Shown here one piece after another: positions 55,776 to 64,000 of a stretch of DNA of 64,000 nucleotides. Below the pieces are notes generated by a model. That model was not told where the DNA came from. It searched no databases and worked only from the letters and a program-made list of their open reading frames with translations. Location of the stretch: contig QVIN01000017.1 in NCBI GenBank assembly GCA_003416985.1, positions 50,354 through 114,353 of the forward strand, read 5' to 3'. The stretch is from Duganella sp. BJB480 (GTDB lineage: Bacteria > Pseudomonadota > Gammaproteobacteria > Burkholderiales > Burkholderiaceae_D). Within the stretch, counting starts at the first letter, position 1, and each line of letters begins with the position of its first letter. A program made the position numbers and the translations under genes.

Positions 55776-58700
55776 AGCTGCTGCTCGCCAGTGTGCTGTC
55801 CCTGTTCCTGATCGGAAGCGCCGTGGCGCAGCCGGAGCCGAGCTATTACACGCCGTTCAAGGGCGAGCCGTTCTTCCTGCTGTCCGACGCCACTTATGGC
55901 AGCGCCGACGAGGCGCGCGTGCGCCTTGAGGTGCCGGGGCGCGACATGGGCCGCATGAATCTCGAAGCCTATTCCGGCGCCGACATCGTGTTGTACCGCG
56001 TGCCCGAGCCGATGGCCTTCCTGAAGAAGCAGCCCAACCTGCACCGCATCCAGGTGGAGGGCAATTTCCAGGGCGAGGGCCTGGCCAACACGCTGAGCTT
56101 CTTGTGGGACAGCTGGTGGAAGCAGTCGCGCCTCTTCTGGCGCAAGCTGTTCTCGGCCGAGGCGCGCCTCTCGGTGACCAGTGAGCATCCGAAGCTGGCC
56201 ACCAACGACGCGATCCGCCGGCCGACGGTGTTCGTCAATAACCCGCAGTACAAGCCGATCAAGGGGATGGAGCTGGTCGACAGCTTCCGTTATCCGATCT
56301 GGCAGGCCGCGCCGATCGCGCCGCCCAAAGGCGTGAAGCTCGACGGATCGAGCAGCGACTTCGTCGTCCCCGGCGCCGGCAACGTGATGATCCCGCTCGG
56401 CAAACGCAAACCGGGCCTGTACCTGGTTGAAGCCATCATCGGCCAGCACCGCGCCACCACGCTGGTGTTTGTGTCGGATACGATGGCCGTGACCAAGGTG
56501 TCGTCCGGCCAGATGCTGGTGTGGGCCGCGCGGCGCGACAATAGCGCCGCCGTCGCCGGCGCCAGCGTGGCCTGGACCGACGGCACCGGCGTGCTGCAAT
56601 CGGCCACCACCGGCGCCGACGGCGTCGCGTCGATGGAGCGCGGCAGCCCTGAACATACCTATGTGTTGGGCGAGGACCGCGCCGGCGGCGTGTTCGTGTC
56701 CGAGAACTTCTACTACGACAGCGAGATCTATAACACCAAGCTGTATGCCGTCACCGACCGGCCGCTGTACCGCCCCGGCGACGAGGTCAATGTCAAGTTC
56801 ATGGGACGGGAGTTCACGTCGGCGCGCGCCTCGCAGGCTGCCGCGGCGGCGCCCATCGGCCTGACCGTGTTCGATCCGAACGGCACGCCGCTGTTGACGC
56901 AAACGCTGCAGCTGTCGGGCGATACCGGCGCCGACACCCGCTTCCGCCTGCCGGAGCAGGCCACCGCCGGCGGCTATGAGCTGCGCTTCACCTATAAGGA
57001 CGGCGTCTACGGCGCGGCCTTCCGCGTGGCCGAATACATCAAGCCTCACTTCGAGATCAACATTCAGCCGTCCAAGCCGGAGTTCAAGACCGGCGAGGCG
57101 GTCAAGGGCAGCATCGCGCTGCGCTACCCGGACGGCAAGCCGGTGAAGAACGCCACCATGACGCTGTCGCTGCGCAGCCAGCAAAACAGCATGGTGGACG
57201 GCGAGCTGCGTTACAGCGGCTTGTTCCCGGTGTCGCTCAAGACCGAGGAAGTGGTCAGCGACAGCAGCGGCAATGTGGACTTCTCGCTGCCGCCGGCCGC
57301 CGATCCTTCTCGCTACATCTTGACCGTGCTGGCCACCGACGGCGCGGCCTACCGCGTCAAGGTCACGCGTGAGCTGATGATCGAGCGTTCCAGCACCACC
57401 TATACTTTGAAGCCTGCGCGCCAGTTCTCCGATCCGGGGCAGAAGGTGCATTTCGACCTGGTGGCCGACGGCCAGGGTTCGGCGCGCCCGGTGCGCTGGG
57501 AGATGGTGCAGCTGGAGCGGCAGACCAAGACGTCCGGCGCCTTCGATCCGGCCGCCAAGGGATGGGACGTGACCTTCCCGGATTCCGGCTCCTACCAGCT
57601 GTCGCTGCGCGACGAGCGTGGCAACCTGCTGGCGGCGGCCAGCCACTGGGTCAGCGGCGACGGCGTGCAGGCCACGCCGGGCAGCATTGAGATTGTGCTC
57701 GACCGCGCGCGCTATCGCCCTGGCGAGACGGCCGAGGCGCTGATCACCTTCTCCGACAAGGTGGACCAGGCGCTGCTCACGCTGGAGCGCGACAAGGTTG
57801 AACAATATGGCCTCATGGCCGGCAGCGCCGACTGGTACAAGGCGCAGCGCGTGGGACCGAAGCAGTGGCGCGTGCGGATACCGGTGAAGGAGGAGCATGG
57901 CCCCAACATGACCTTCTCGGTGGCCTACACCCGCAATGGCGATTTCGTGTTCGAGAACGCCGGCCTGCAGGTGATCGAGCCGCGCATCGCGCTGCAGTTC
58001 AAGACCGACAAGGAGGTTTACCAGCCCGGCGAGAAGGTGACGCTGGACGTCAAGGCCACGCTGGACGGCAAGCCGCTGAGCACCATGGTGGCGCTGGGCG
58101 TGGTCGATGAGATGATCTACGTGCTGCAGCCGGAGATCGCTCCGGAGATCGGCGACTTCTTCTACCATCCGCGCCGCAACAACGTGCGCACCACGGCCAG
58201 CCTGTCGTTCATCAGCTACGACATGGCGCAGGGCCGCAGCGGCGGCGCGCCGGCGCGGCACAACTACAATGAGCGCGGCGTCAAGGTACTGGAGCGGCCG
58301 CGCCGCGACAACATCGACACGGCCTACTGGGCGCCGTCGCTGAAGACCGATGCGGACGGCAACGCGCGCGTCAGCTTCACCATGCCGGACGCATTGACGC
58401 GCTGGCGCATCACCGGCCGTGCGATGGATGCGCAAGGGCGCGTGGGCCAGCGCACCGGCTATCTGCGTTCGGACAAAAACTTCTACGCCAAGTGGACCGC
58501 GCCAGACTGGATGCGCGCCGGCGACGCGCCGCGCGCCACGGTGGCGGTGTTCAACCAGACCAGCGCCGCGCAGACGCTGGAAGTGATTCTGTCCGGTGGT
58601 ACGCAGCCGAAGACCGAGAAGCTGAGCGCCAAGCCCGGCGTCAATTATGTCGAGTTCCCGCTGGCGGCGGTCTCCGGCGCCTTGCGCCTGGAGCTCAAGC

Positions 58701-60304
58701 AGGACGGCAAACTGGTCGACGCGCTGGACACCACGATGCAAACCCTGCCTGCGGCCTGGCTCAGCCCACGCACGCTGACGTTGCCGCTGACCGGCGCCGA
58801 GACCGCGTTCAAGCTGCCCGCCGATGCGCGCAATATCCGCGTTTCGTTCGCGCAGGGCGCGGCCAGCCACTTCGCGCGCATCGCCGATGACTTGATCGAG
58901 TACCCGTACGGCTGCGTGGAGCAGACCGCGAGCCGCTTGATTCCGTTGACGCTGGCCCTGCAAAGCATGCCGGCGGACGCCGCGCAGCTGCGCGAACGCC
59001 TGCAAGCCACGCTCACCGCGCAGCGCCTGCGACTGGTGGCGATGGCCGGACCCAACGCGGTCTTCGGCTGGTGGGGCAACGCCACGGCGGGCAGCGCGCT
59101 GATGACGGGCTACGCCTATTACGCGGACTGGTATGCGTCGCGCGCGTTGCGCATCGAGCTGCCGCCCGAGCACTGGAATAGTCTGTTGACCGTGTACAGT
59201 GAGCAGGGCCTGAAGGATGCGCCGATCGACCGCGCGCTGGTGCTGTGGATGGCCCGCGACATCGGCCTGCCCACCAAGACGCTGGCCTCGGGCCTGGTCG
59301 ATGACATGGCCGCCGTCACGCTGGCAGGCAAGCCGCATGCGGGCGGCGACACCGGCAGCCTGCTGCTCGGCGCCGGCGATGACCGCGAAGCGCAAGCTAT
59401 AGCGCTTGGCTTGACGTCGGTGGTCGCAAGCCAGAACGGCGTGGCGTTGCCGCCGGCCCTGCAGCAGCAGGTCATCGCGGCGTGGAGTGTGTTGCGCTCG
59501 TCGAAGGCACCGGTGGCGCAAGCCTTGCTGATGCTGGCCGGCGAAGTGCCGCCGTCGCAGGCCGACGCGGTACTGTCCAGCGTTCGCGCGGATATGCCGA
59601 CGCTGGACCGTTCGATGACGCTGTTGTGGGTGCAGAAAAAACTGGGCGGCGCATCGTTCGGCAAGGCGCCGGCGCTGGCGTTGGACGGTCCTTGGCAAAA
59701 ACTGGAGAGCCGCAGCGGGCAGCCGGTCTGGCGCTGGAACGACGCCAAGGCCCTGCCGGAGCAGCTCAAGTTGGCGGCGGCATCGGGCGCCGCGCCTACG
59801 GGCACGGTGGCCGTGGTGCAGTACGACAGCCGCGCAGCGGAAGCGTCCACCTTGCCGGTCACCGTCGAGCGCCGCATCCTGCGCATGAAGCAGGGTAAGG
59901 ACGGCTACACCACGGAACTGGTCAAGCCGGGCGAGGCGCTCAGCACCGCCGAGCTTTATCTGGATGAGATCACGCTGAAACCTGCGCCCGGCTCCAAGCA
60001 TCGCTTTGGCTTGCTGGAGGTGGCGCTGCCGCCCGGCGCGATGGTCGAGTCGACCACCTGGGGCATGGTGATGGCCGGTGAAAAACCGACGCCGCTGGAG
60101 CGCGCGCGCCATGCCGAGCGCCGTGACGGCTACGCGGTGCCGGTCGATCCGCTGGAGGAGACCGTAACGGTGCGCCACCTGCTGCGCTTTGCGCAAAAGG
60201 GCAGCTACGTGCTGCCGCCGACGCGCTTCCACCGCATGTATCAGCCGGAGCAGAAGGCGCTGGAAGGCGCCGGCAAGACCATGCGCGCGCTGAAGGTGGA
60301 ATGA
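55772..60304 (+). CDS. yfaS: Bacterial alpha-2-macroglobulin (YfaS/MagD-like)
   Basis: This 1510-residue protein starts with a signal peptide ([20 protein letters not shown]). It then has the MG-type repeats of alpha-2-macroglobulins: [20 protein letters not shown], a second [14 protein letters not shown] block and [16 protein letters not shown], followed by the domain starting [23 protein letters not shown]. The thioester region reads [16 protein letters not shown] (Cys1048), so a C-x-E-Q motif is present. These proteins trap proteases in the periplasm. Its gene overlaps those on both sides by four bases. Confidence 0.92.
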   Translation: MKLLLASVLSLFLIGSAVAQPEPSYYTPFKGEPFFLLSDATYGSADEARVRLEVPGRDMGRMNLEAYSGADIVLYRVPEPMAFLKKQPNLHRIQVEGNFQGEGLANTLSFLWDSWWKQSRLFWRKLFSAEARLSVTSEHPKLATNDAIRRPTVFVNNPQYKPIKGMELVDSFRYPIWQAAPIAPPKGVKLDGSSSDFVVPGAGNVMIPLGKRKPGLYLVEAIIGQHRATTLVFVSDTMAVTKVSSGQMLVWAARRDNSAAVAGASVAWTDGTGVLQSATTGADGVASMERGSPEHTYVLGEDRAGGVFVSENFYYDSEIYNTKLYAVTDRPLYRPGDEVNVKFMGREFTSARASQAAAAAPIGLTVFDPNGTPLLTQTLQLSGDTGADTRFRLPEQATAGGYELRFTYKDGVYGAAFRVAEYIKPHFEINIQPSKPEFKTGEAVKGSIALRYPDGKPVKNATMTLSLRSQQNSMVDGELRYSGLFPVSLKTEEVVSDSSGNVDFSLPPAADPSRYILTVLATDGAAYRVKVTRELMIERSSTTYTLKPARQFSDPGQKVHFDLVADGQGSARPVRWEMVQLERQTKTSGAFDPAAKGWDVTFPDSGSYQLSLRDERGNLLAAASHWVSGDGVQATPGSIEIVLDRARYRPGETAEALITFSDKVDQALLTLERDKVEQYGLMAGSADWYKAQRVGPKQWRVRIPVKEEHGPNMTFSVAYTRNGDFVFENAGLQVIEPRIALQFKTDKEVYQPGEKVTLDVKATLDGKPLSTMVALGVVDEMIYVLQPEIAPEIGDFFYHPRRNNVRTTASLSFISYDMAQGRSGGAPARHNYNERGVKVLERPRRDNIDTAYWAPSLKTDADGNARVSFTMPDALTRWRITGRAMDAQGRVGQRTGYLRSDKNFYAKWTAPDWMRAGDAPRATVAVFNQTSAAQTLEVILSGGTQPKTEKLSAKPGVNYVEFPLAAVSGALRLELKQDGKLVDALDTTMQTLPAAWLSPRTLTLPLTGAETAFKLPADARNIRVSFAQGAASHFARIADDLIEYPYGCVEQTASRLIPLTLALQSMPADAAQLRERLQATLTAQRLRLVAMAGPNAVFGWWGNATAGSALMTGYAYYADWYASRALRIELPPEHWNSLLTVYSEQGLKDAPIDRALVLWMARDIGLPTKTLASGLVDDMAAVTLAGKPHAGGDTGSLLLGAGDDREAQAIALGLTSVVASQNGVALPPALQQQVIAAWSVLRSSKAPVAQALLMLAGEVPPSQADAVLSSVRADMPTLDRSMTLLWVQKKLGGASFGKAPALALDGPWQKLESRSGQPVWRWNDAKALPEQLKLAAASGAAPTGTVAVVQYDSRAAEASTLPVTVERRILRMKQGKDGYTTELVKPGEALSTAELYLDEITLKPAPGSKHRFGLLEVALPPGAMVESTTWGMVMAGEKPTPLERARHAERRDGYAVPVDPLEETVTVRHLLRFAQKGSYVLPPTRFHRMYQPEQKALEGAGKTMRALKVE

Positions 60305-62025
60305 TGCGCAAGTCGGCGCTTTCCCGCGTACTGCGTCCGGCGGCTGTATTGGCCTTGTTGGCCGTGCAGCCGCTGGCCGTGTCGTCGCGGGCGGCGTCGC
60401 TGGACGTGGCCTGGTGGCGCGATGGGAAAACCGAAGTGCTGCAATTGCGGCAGGGCGGTCCCGCGCCGCAACCTTTCGACGGCAGCCGCCAGGTGCCGCT
60501 GGCCAGCTTGTGGAAGCTGTTCGTCTATATCTACGCGGACGACAGCCATGTGCCGATGCCGGACTATCGCTGCGGCGGCCGCGATCCGGAGGAAGTCTAT
60601 TGTTGCGAGGCGGGGCAGAGCGTAGGCCGCGATGCGGCGCTGGCGCAGTCCTGCGGACCGTTCTTTTCTCCGCGCCGGCTGATGATCGCGCCGGCGTCGT
60701 GGCGCGATTATTGGACGCGCCGTCTTGGCGCCGCTCCCTCCGGCGAACTCGCATGGCTGGCCGATCCCGCGCAGTTGACACCGGAACGGCTGGTGCGGCT
60801 CGACAGCTTGCTGCGCGCACTGTCCAGCATACCGGCCGCCAGCCGCGCCGATGCCGAGGCGGCGCTGCTGCGCGTGGTGCTGGATGGCCGGGGCGCCGGC
60901 ACGGCGCGCTGGTTCGGCAGCCAACTGCGGGTGAAGACCTATTCCTGGCATCAGCCCACGCAAGCGGGCAAGGAGCGCGAACGCCTCGGCGGCGCGGCTG
61001 GCTGGCTGGCCGACGGCACTCCGGTGTGGTTCGGTGGCGCCGGTGGCAGCAGCAACGTGCTGCAGCAGTGGGCGCCGCGACTGGCCGCCAATCTGCCGCC
61101 GGTGCAGGCGGCTGAGGACAGCGGTTGCGTCGTCGTCGACTACTTCAAGCGCTATCCGATCAGCAGCGTGCGCGGCGCGGATGGTCCGGCTGCGGCGGGC
61201 CCGCTCAATGGCCGCTTCCAGGTGCGCTTCGAGAACGGCAAGAACCTGGCCTTGCGCAGCGCCGGCGAGACGATGCTGCAAACCGGTGGCGACGGCCGCC
61301 CGCAACTGCGCGGCCGCTTCGGCGTCAATGAATACGTGGCGCGGGTGATCGACCGCGAGGCCAGCGCCGACGAGCCGGAAGCGGCCAAGGCGCTGGCCAT
61401 CGCCGCGCGCAGCTATCTGCGGCAGAACGCGCAGAGCGTGGCCGGCTGCCAGCAAATCGCCGACAGCAGCGCGACGCAGCGCGTCAGCCCCAGTCCCGCC
61501 ACGCCGGCGGCGCTGGCCATCGCGCGCTGGACCGACCAGTTGATTGTCGACGGCGTGCCGGTGCGATATCACCGCGACCAAGCATCCGATGGCACGCTGG
61601 TGTGGACCGACGCGGTCCGGCAGGCGAAGCAGGGTAAGCTTTACGATGAATTGCTGGCGGCGGCCTATCCCGGCGGCGCGCTGAGCACCGCTGGCAACGC
61701 CGGCGTGCGCTGCAAGCGTCTGGGGCAGAACGAGGAGTGGCTGGCGCGCGCCCTGTCACGCTGGCAGCGTGTGCTGCTGGGCGAGGCTGGTTACGAGGCG
61801 CCGCCGCAGCCGCCGCTGGTCTGCGCGCTTGCCTCCGGCGCGCCGTATTCGGAGCAGTCGCGCAACCGCATCTTCATGCGCCCGCTGACCACGCGCGAAG
61901 ACCGCATCACGCTGGCCCATGAATACCTGCATCTTGGTCTGCGCCGCCATCCGCGCGGCCAGGATGAAGACTATGTTGAGCGCTTGGCGCGCCGGCTGGT
62001 CGACCTTAACCTGGAGACGCTGTGA
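60301..62025 (+). CDS. yfaQ: DUF2300 family periplasmic protein (YfaQ-like, SpoIID-like segment)
   Basis: This 574-residue protein has a signal peptide (SRVLRPAAVLALLAVQPLAVSSRAAS). A middle part contains VNEYVARVIDREASADEPEAAKALAIAARSYL, which resembles the SpoIID signature of peptidoglycan-acting proteins. The C-terminal part has TLAHEYLHLGLRRHP, an H-E-x-x-H zinc-like motif. It belongs to the conserved operon with the macroglobulin gene. Its function is not known; a link with cell-wall processing is inferred. Confidence 0.82.
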   Translation: MMRKSALSRVLRPAAVLALLAVQPLAVSSRAASLDVAWWRDGKTEVLQLRQGGPAPQPFDGSRQVPLASLWKLFVYIYADDSHVPMPDYRCGGRDPEEVYCCEAGQSVGRDAALAQSCGPFFSPRRLMIAPASWRDYWTRRLGAAPSGELAWLADPAQLTPERLVRLDSLLRALSSIPAASRADAEAALLRVVLDGRGAGTARWFGSQLRVKTYSWHQPTQAGKERERLGGAAGWLADGTPVWFGGAGGSSNVLQQWAPRLAANLPPVQAAEDSGCVVVDYFKRYPISSVRGADGPAAAGPLNGRFQVRFENGKNLALRSAGETMLQTGGDGRPQLRGRFGVNEYVARVIDREASADEPEAAKALAIAARSYLRQNAQSVAGCQQIADSSATQRVSPSPATPAALAIARWTDQLIVDGVPVRYHRDQASDGTLVWTDAVRQAKQGKLYDELLAAAYPGGALSTAGNAGVRCKRLGQNEEWLARALSRWQRVLLGEAGYEAPPQPPLVCALASGAPYSEQSRNRIFMRPLTTREDRITLAHEYLHLGLRRHPRGQDEDYVERLARRLVDLNLETL

Positions 62026-62819
62026 TTTCCCGCATCCGATTGCTCAACGCCGCCGGGCTGCTGCTGGCATGCCAGCTGGCGCACGCGCAGGACAAAAGCA
62101 TGACCACGCCGATAGGCGGCTGGAACCGCGCCGGCCTGACCGACCGCTCGGAGGAGCTGGCGGTCAACTACCCGTACGCACTGGTGGACCGCGGCGCGCA
62201 ACGTGGACGGCGCATGATCCAGGGGCAGCTTGATAAAGTGGGAAAGGGCAGGGCTTTTCATAAGCTGGTGGTCAACGGTAATCCGACGCCGTTGTACACG
62301 GACGAGGATGGGCGCTACGCCCGCGCATATTCGTTCGGCTCCGGTTCCAACAGCGTGGAGATCCGCTCGCCGGACGGCAAGGCGGTCAAGCGCGTGCAGT
62401 TTTATGAAGCAGACCGCAGCAAGCCGCAGCCGATGATACGCATCATCGCCGCGTGGGACGACAGCCAGGCGGAAGTCGACCTGCACGTGATCACCCCGGA
62501 CGGCCAGCACGCGTTCTTTGGACAGCCGGCGCTGAGCAATGGCGGCGGTCTGGACGCCGACACCGTCGATGGGCCGGGGCCGGAGAACTTCGTGATGACG
62601 TCGCCGATGCACGGCTTGTACCAGGTATGGATCAACTACTGGGGCAACTTCGGCGCCGACGGCTATCACTTCGACGAAAACACGCGGCAGCGGCCCGTCA
62701 TCACCAGCCGCATCACGCTGGTCTTCAATGAGAACACCCCGCGCGAGCGGCGCGAATCGTTTGTCGTGCCCTTGCGCGGCATCGGCGAGCTTACCCTCGT
62801 CAAAACCTTCAGGTACTGA
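62022..62819 (+). CDS. yfaP: DUF2135 family protein (YfaP-like), copy 1
   Basis: GTG at 62022 overlaps the upstream stop and gives 265 residues. A signal peptide is followed by an immunoglobulin-like part (RAYSFGSGSNSVEIRSPDGK) and the DUF2135 part (IIAAWDDSQAEVDLHVITPDG, FVMTSPMHGLYQVWINYWG). E. coli ends the operon with one such gene; here a second copy follows two bases later. Confidence 0.85.
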   Translation: MISRIRLLNAAGLLLACQLAHAQDKSMTTPIGGWNRAGLTDRSEELAVNYPYALVDRGAQRGRRMIQGQLDKVGKGRAFHKLVVNGNPTPLYTDEDGRYARAYSFGSGSNSVEIRSPDGKAVKRVQFYEADRSKPQPMIRIIAAWDDSQAEVDLHVITPDGQHAFFGQPALSNGGGLDADTVDGPGPENFVMTSPMHGLYQVWINYWGNFGADGYHFDENTRQRPVITSRITLVFNENTPRERRESFVVPLRGIGELTLVKTFRY

Positions 62820-62821
62820 GC

Positions 62822-63574
62822 ATGAATCTGCGCTGGCTATTGTTAATGTTATTACCGCTTTGGGCGCAGGCCCAGGTCTCCATCGATTCGCCCAAGGGCG
62901 GCTGGCGCAATTCCGCCGGCGCGCGCGAGGACTATACGCAGCCGGTGCATTATCCTGCGGCCTCCGTCAGCCTGCAGCCGGGCCAGAGCGAAACGGCGCA
63001 GATACGCGGCCGCATCGCCGGTGCGCCCAAAGGCAAGCCGGCCACGCTGGTGGTCAATGGCGTGGCGATGCCGCTGGAAGTGGCGGAGGATGGCACATAT
63101 GGACGGCCGTATGGTTTCGGCAGCGGCTCCAATAGCGTGGAGGTGCGCGCGCCGGACGGCAAGAGCCGCGCCCGTGCGCAGTTCGTCGACAGCTATCAGG
63201 GGAAGACGCAGGCGCGCTTGCGCGTGGTGCTGTCCTGGGATAGCGCCGGCACCGATCTCGATCTGCATGTGGTGACGCCGGACGGCGGTCACGCCTGGTA
63301 CGGCAACCGCGTATTACAAGACGGCTCGGCCTTGGACGTGGACGTGACGACCGGCTACGGGCCGGAGATCTTTTCCAGCGCCGCGCCGCAGAAGGGTAAT
63401 TATCACGTCTACGTTAACTACTTCGGCAGCGGCGCGGATACGTCCACGCTTACCGTCGCGCGGGTCTCCATCATTACCAATGAAGGCACGCCGCGTGAAA
63501 GGCTACAGACCTATCAAGTGCCGATGCGTGCAACTGGCGAACTGACGCTGGTGAAATCATTCGTGTTTCCGTAA
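62822..63574 (+). CDS. DUF2135 family protein (YfaP-like), copy 2
   Basis: This 250-residue protein has a signal peptide (LRWLLLMLLPLWAQAQ) and parallels copy 1 block by block: PYGFGSGSNSVEVRAPDGKS, VVLSWDSAGTDLDLHVVTPD, FSSAAPQKGNYHVYVNYFGS and a shared ending GELTLVKSFVFP against GELTLVKTFRY. The two arose by tandem duplication. It begins two bases after copy 1, so it is the last gene of the operon. Confidence 0.85.
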   Translation: MNLRWLLLMLLPLWAQAQVSIDSPKGGWRNSAGAREDYTQPVHYPAASVSLQPGQSETAQIRGRIAGAPKGKPATLVVNGVAMPLEVAEDGTYGRPYGFGSGSNSVEVRAPDGKSRARAQFVDSYQGKTQARLRVVLSWDSAGTDLDLHVVTPDGGHAWYGNRVLQDGSALDVDVTTGYGPEIFSSAAPQKGNYHVYVNYFGSGADTSTLTVARVSIITNEGTPRERLQTYQVPMRATGELTLVKSFVFP

Positions 63575-63576
63575 AT

Positions 63577-63601
63577 AGCCCTTGCGGAACCCACAGGGGC
63601 T
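63577..63601 (+). terminator. Weak terminator-like hairpin after the macroglobulin operon
   Basis: AGCCCTTG pairs with CAGGGGCT (one G-T wobble) across a nine-base loop, followed by TTTGCTAT. Confidence 0.4.
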
Positions 63602-63667
63602 TTGCTATAGTTCGCCCCCTCGCAGAACACAGCACACGTTGCTGAGTTAGGTGAGAAAAAGAAGGGG

Positions 63668-63696
63668 TTGACGAAACGGTCTAAACGCTTCATACT
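63668..63696 (+). promoter_or_regulatory. rRNA operon promoter
   Basis: TTGACG and CATACT are separated by 17 bases, with an A-rich segment just upstream that could act as an UP element. Transcription would start near 63703, about 250 bases before the 16S gene. Confidence 0.6.
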
Positions 63697-63950
63697 CTTT
63701 CTTCTTCGCTGACGGACACAACGCTCCGCAGCAAACGCAGTACCGAATAAAGTTCTTTAAAAATTAACAGTCGATAAGTGTGGACGTTTGATGAAAGTGC
63801 ACAGTGAACTCGTTTCGCTGATACTTAAAATATCAAATGTTCACAAGAAGTAATGAAATAGGCGCTACGAAAGTAGTGGCCTGTCAGTATTTTGAGTGAG
63901 CGACCCGTCAGCAATGACGGTGACACGAAAGTGTCAAATAAACAGAGATT

Positions 63951-64000
63951 AAACTGAAGAGTTTGATCCTGGCTCAGATTGAACGCTGGCGGCATGCCTT
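63951..64000 (+). rRNA. rrs: 16S ribosomal RNA, 5' end (partial)
   Basis: The sequence AAACTGAAGAGTTTGATCCT and the following CTGGCTCAG and GAACGCTGGCGGCATGCCTT are the standard start of bacterial 16S rRNA, cut by the window edge. Confidence 0.98.

Larger units (their letters stand above)
63575..63950. other. rRNA operon promoter and leader region
   Basis: No protein gene is present. The stretch holds a weak hairpin just after the operon end, the rRNA promoter, and a leader with TTCTTTAAAAATTAACAG (63753-63770), typical of betaproteobacterial rRNA leaders and boxA-like. Confidence 0.7.

Overview
The window looks like a high-GC betaproteobacterial chromosome, most likely Oxalobacteraceae (Massilia / Duganella / Janthinobacterium type). 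The evidence is the gene order around the replication origin (gyrB, dnaN and dnaA on one arm; rpmH, rnpA, yidD, yidC and mnmE on the other), the protein sequences, and a typical betaproteobacterial rRNA leader with the start of a 16S gene at the right edge. Family assignments were made by reading the sequence, without database searches.

Left part (1-20.5 kb): an accessory, lower-GC region that runs up to the end of gyrB. It holds a predicted conflict pair (ORC/CDC6-like AAA ATPase plus PRTase-CE-type phosphoribosyltransferase); a regulator / membrane protein / metallophosphoesterase group with strong palindromic operators; a run of small collinear genes (an Abi-alpha-like protein, two HEPN-like helical proteins, small membrane proteins, a zinc-ribbon protein); a PLD-type nuclease; a trypsin-like protease coupled to a membrane protein; a TIGR04141/DUF6119 protein with a membrane partner; and a lone HExxH protein. 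Decayed mobile-element pieces lie between them: an IS66 transposase, a tyrosine recombinase tail, a serine resolvase and a helicase-type tail. Two copies of a palindromic repeat bracket the last cassette. This is what a defence and gene-turnover hotspot next to the origin would look like.

Centre (20.5-30.1 kb): replication and membrane-insertion housekeeping genes diverge from oriC (about 25.7-26.1 kb), which carries DnaA boxes. gyrB, dnaN and dnaA read leftward; rpmH, rnpA, yidD, yidC and mnmE read rightward.

30-53.4 kb: ordinary chromosomal genes. These are a lone HigA-type regulator, a TPR protein with a GST, a signalling block (diguanylate cyclase, GGDEF-EAL-REC protein, single-domain receiver, FixJ-type regulator and its histidine kinase, an Hpt protein), a CAP-domain lipoprotein, pssA, an aldo/keto reductase, an EAL/HDOD protein, a PBP5-type carboxypeptidase, a hydrolase with a [2Fe-2S] ferredoxin, a VanZ-family protein coupled to a four-gene Mla/MCE lipid transporter, and a B12-binding radical SAM protein.

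53.5-63.6 kb: one tightly overlapping operon equivalent to Escherichia coli yfaA-yfaT-yfaS-yfaQ-yfaP (related to the Pseudomonas mag operon). It centres on a 1510-residue periplasmic alpha-2-macroglobulin with a visible C-x-E-Q motif, and has two consecutive yfaP-like genes. The window ends in an rRNA promoter and leader and the first 50 bases of 16S rRNA.
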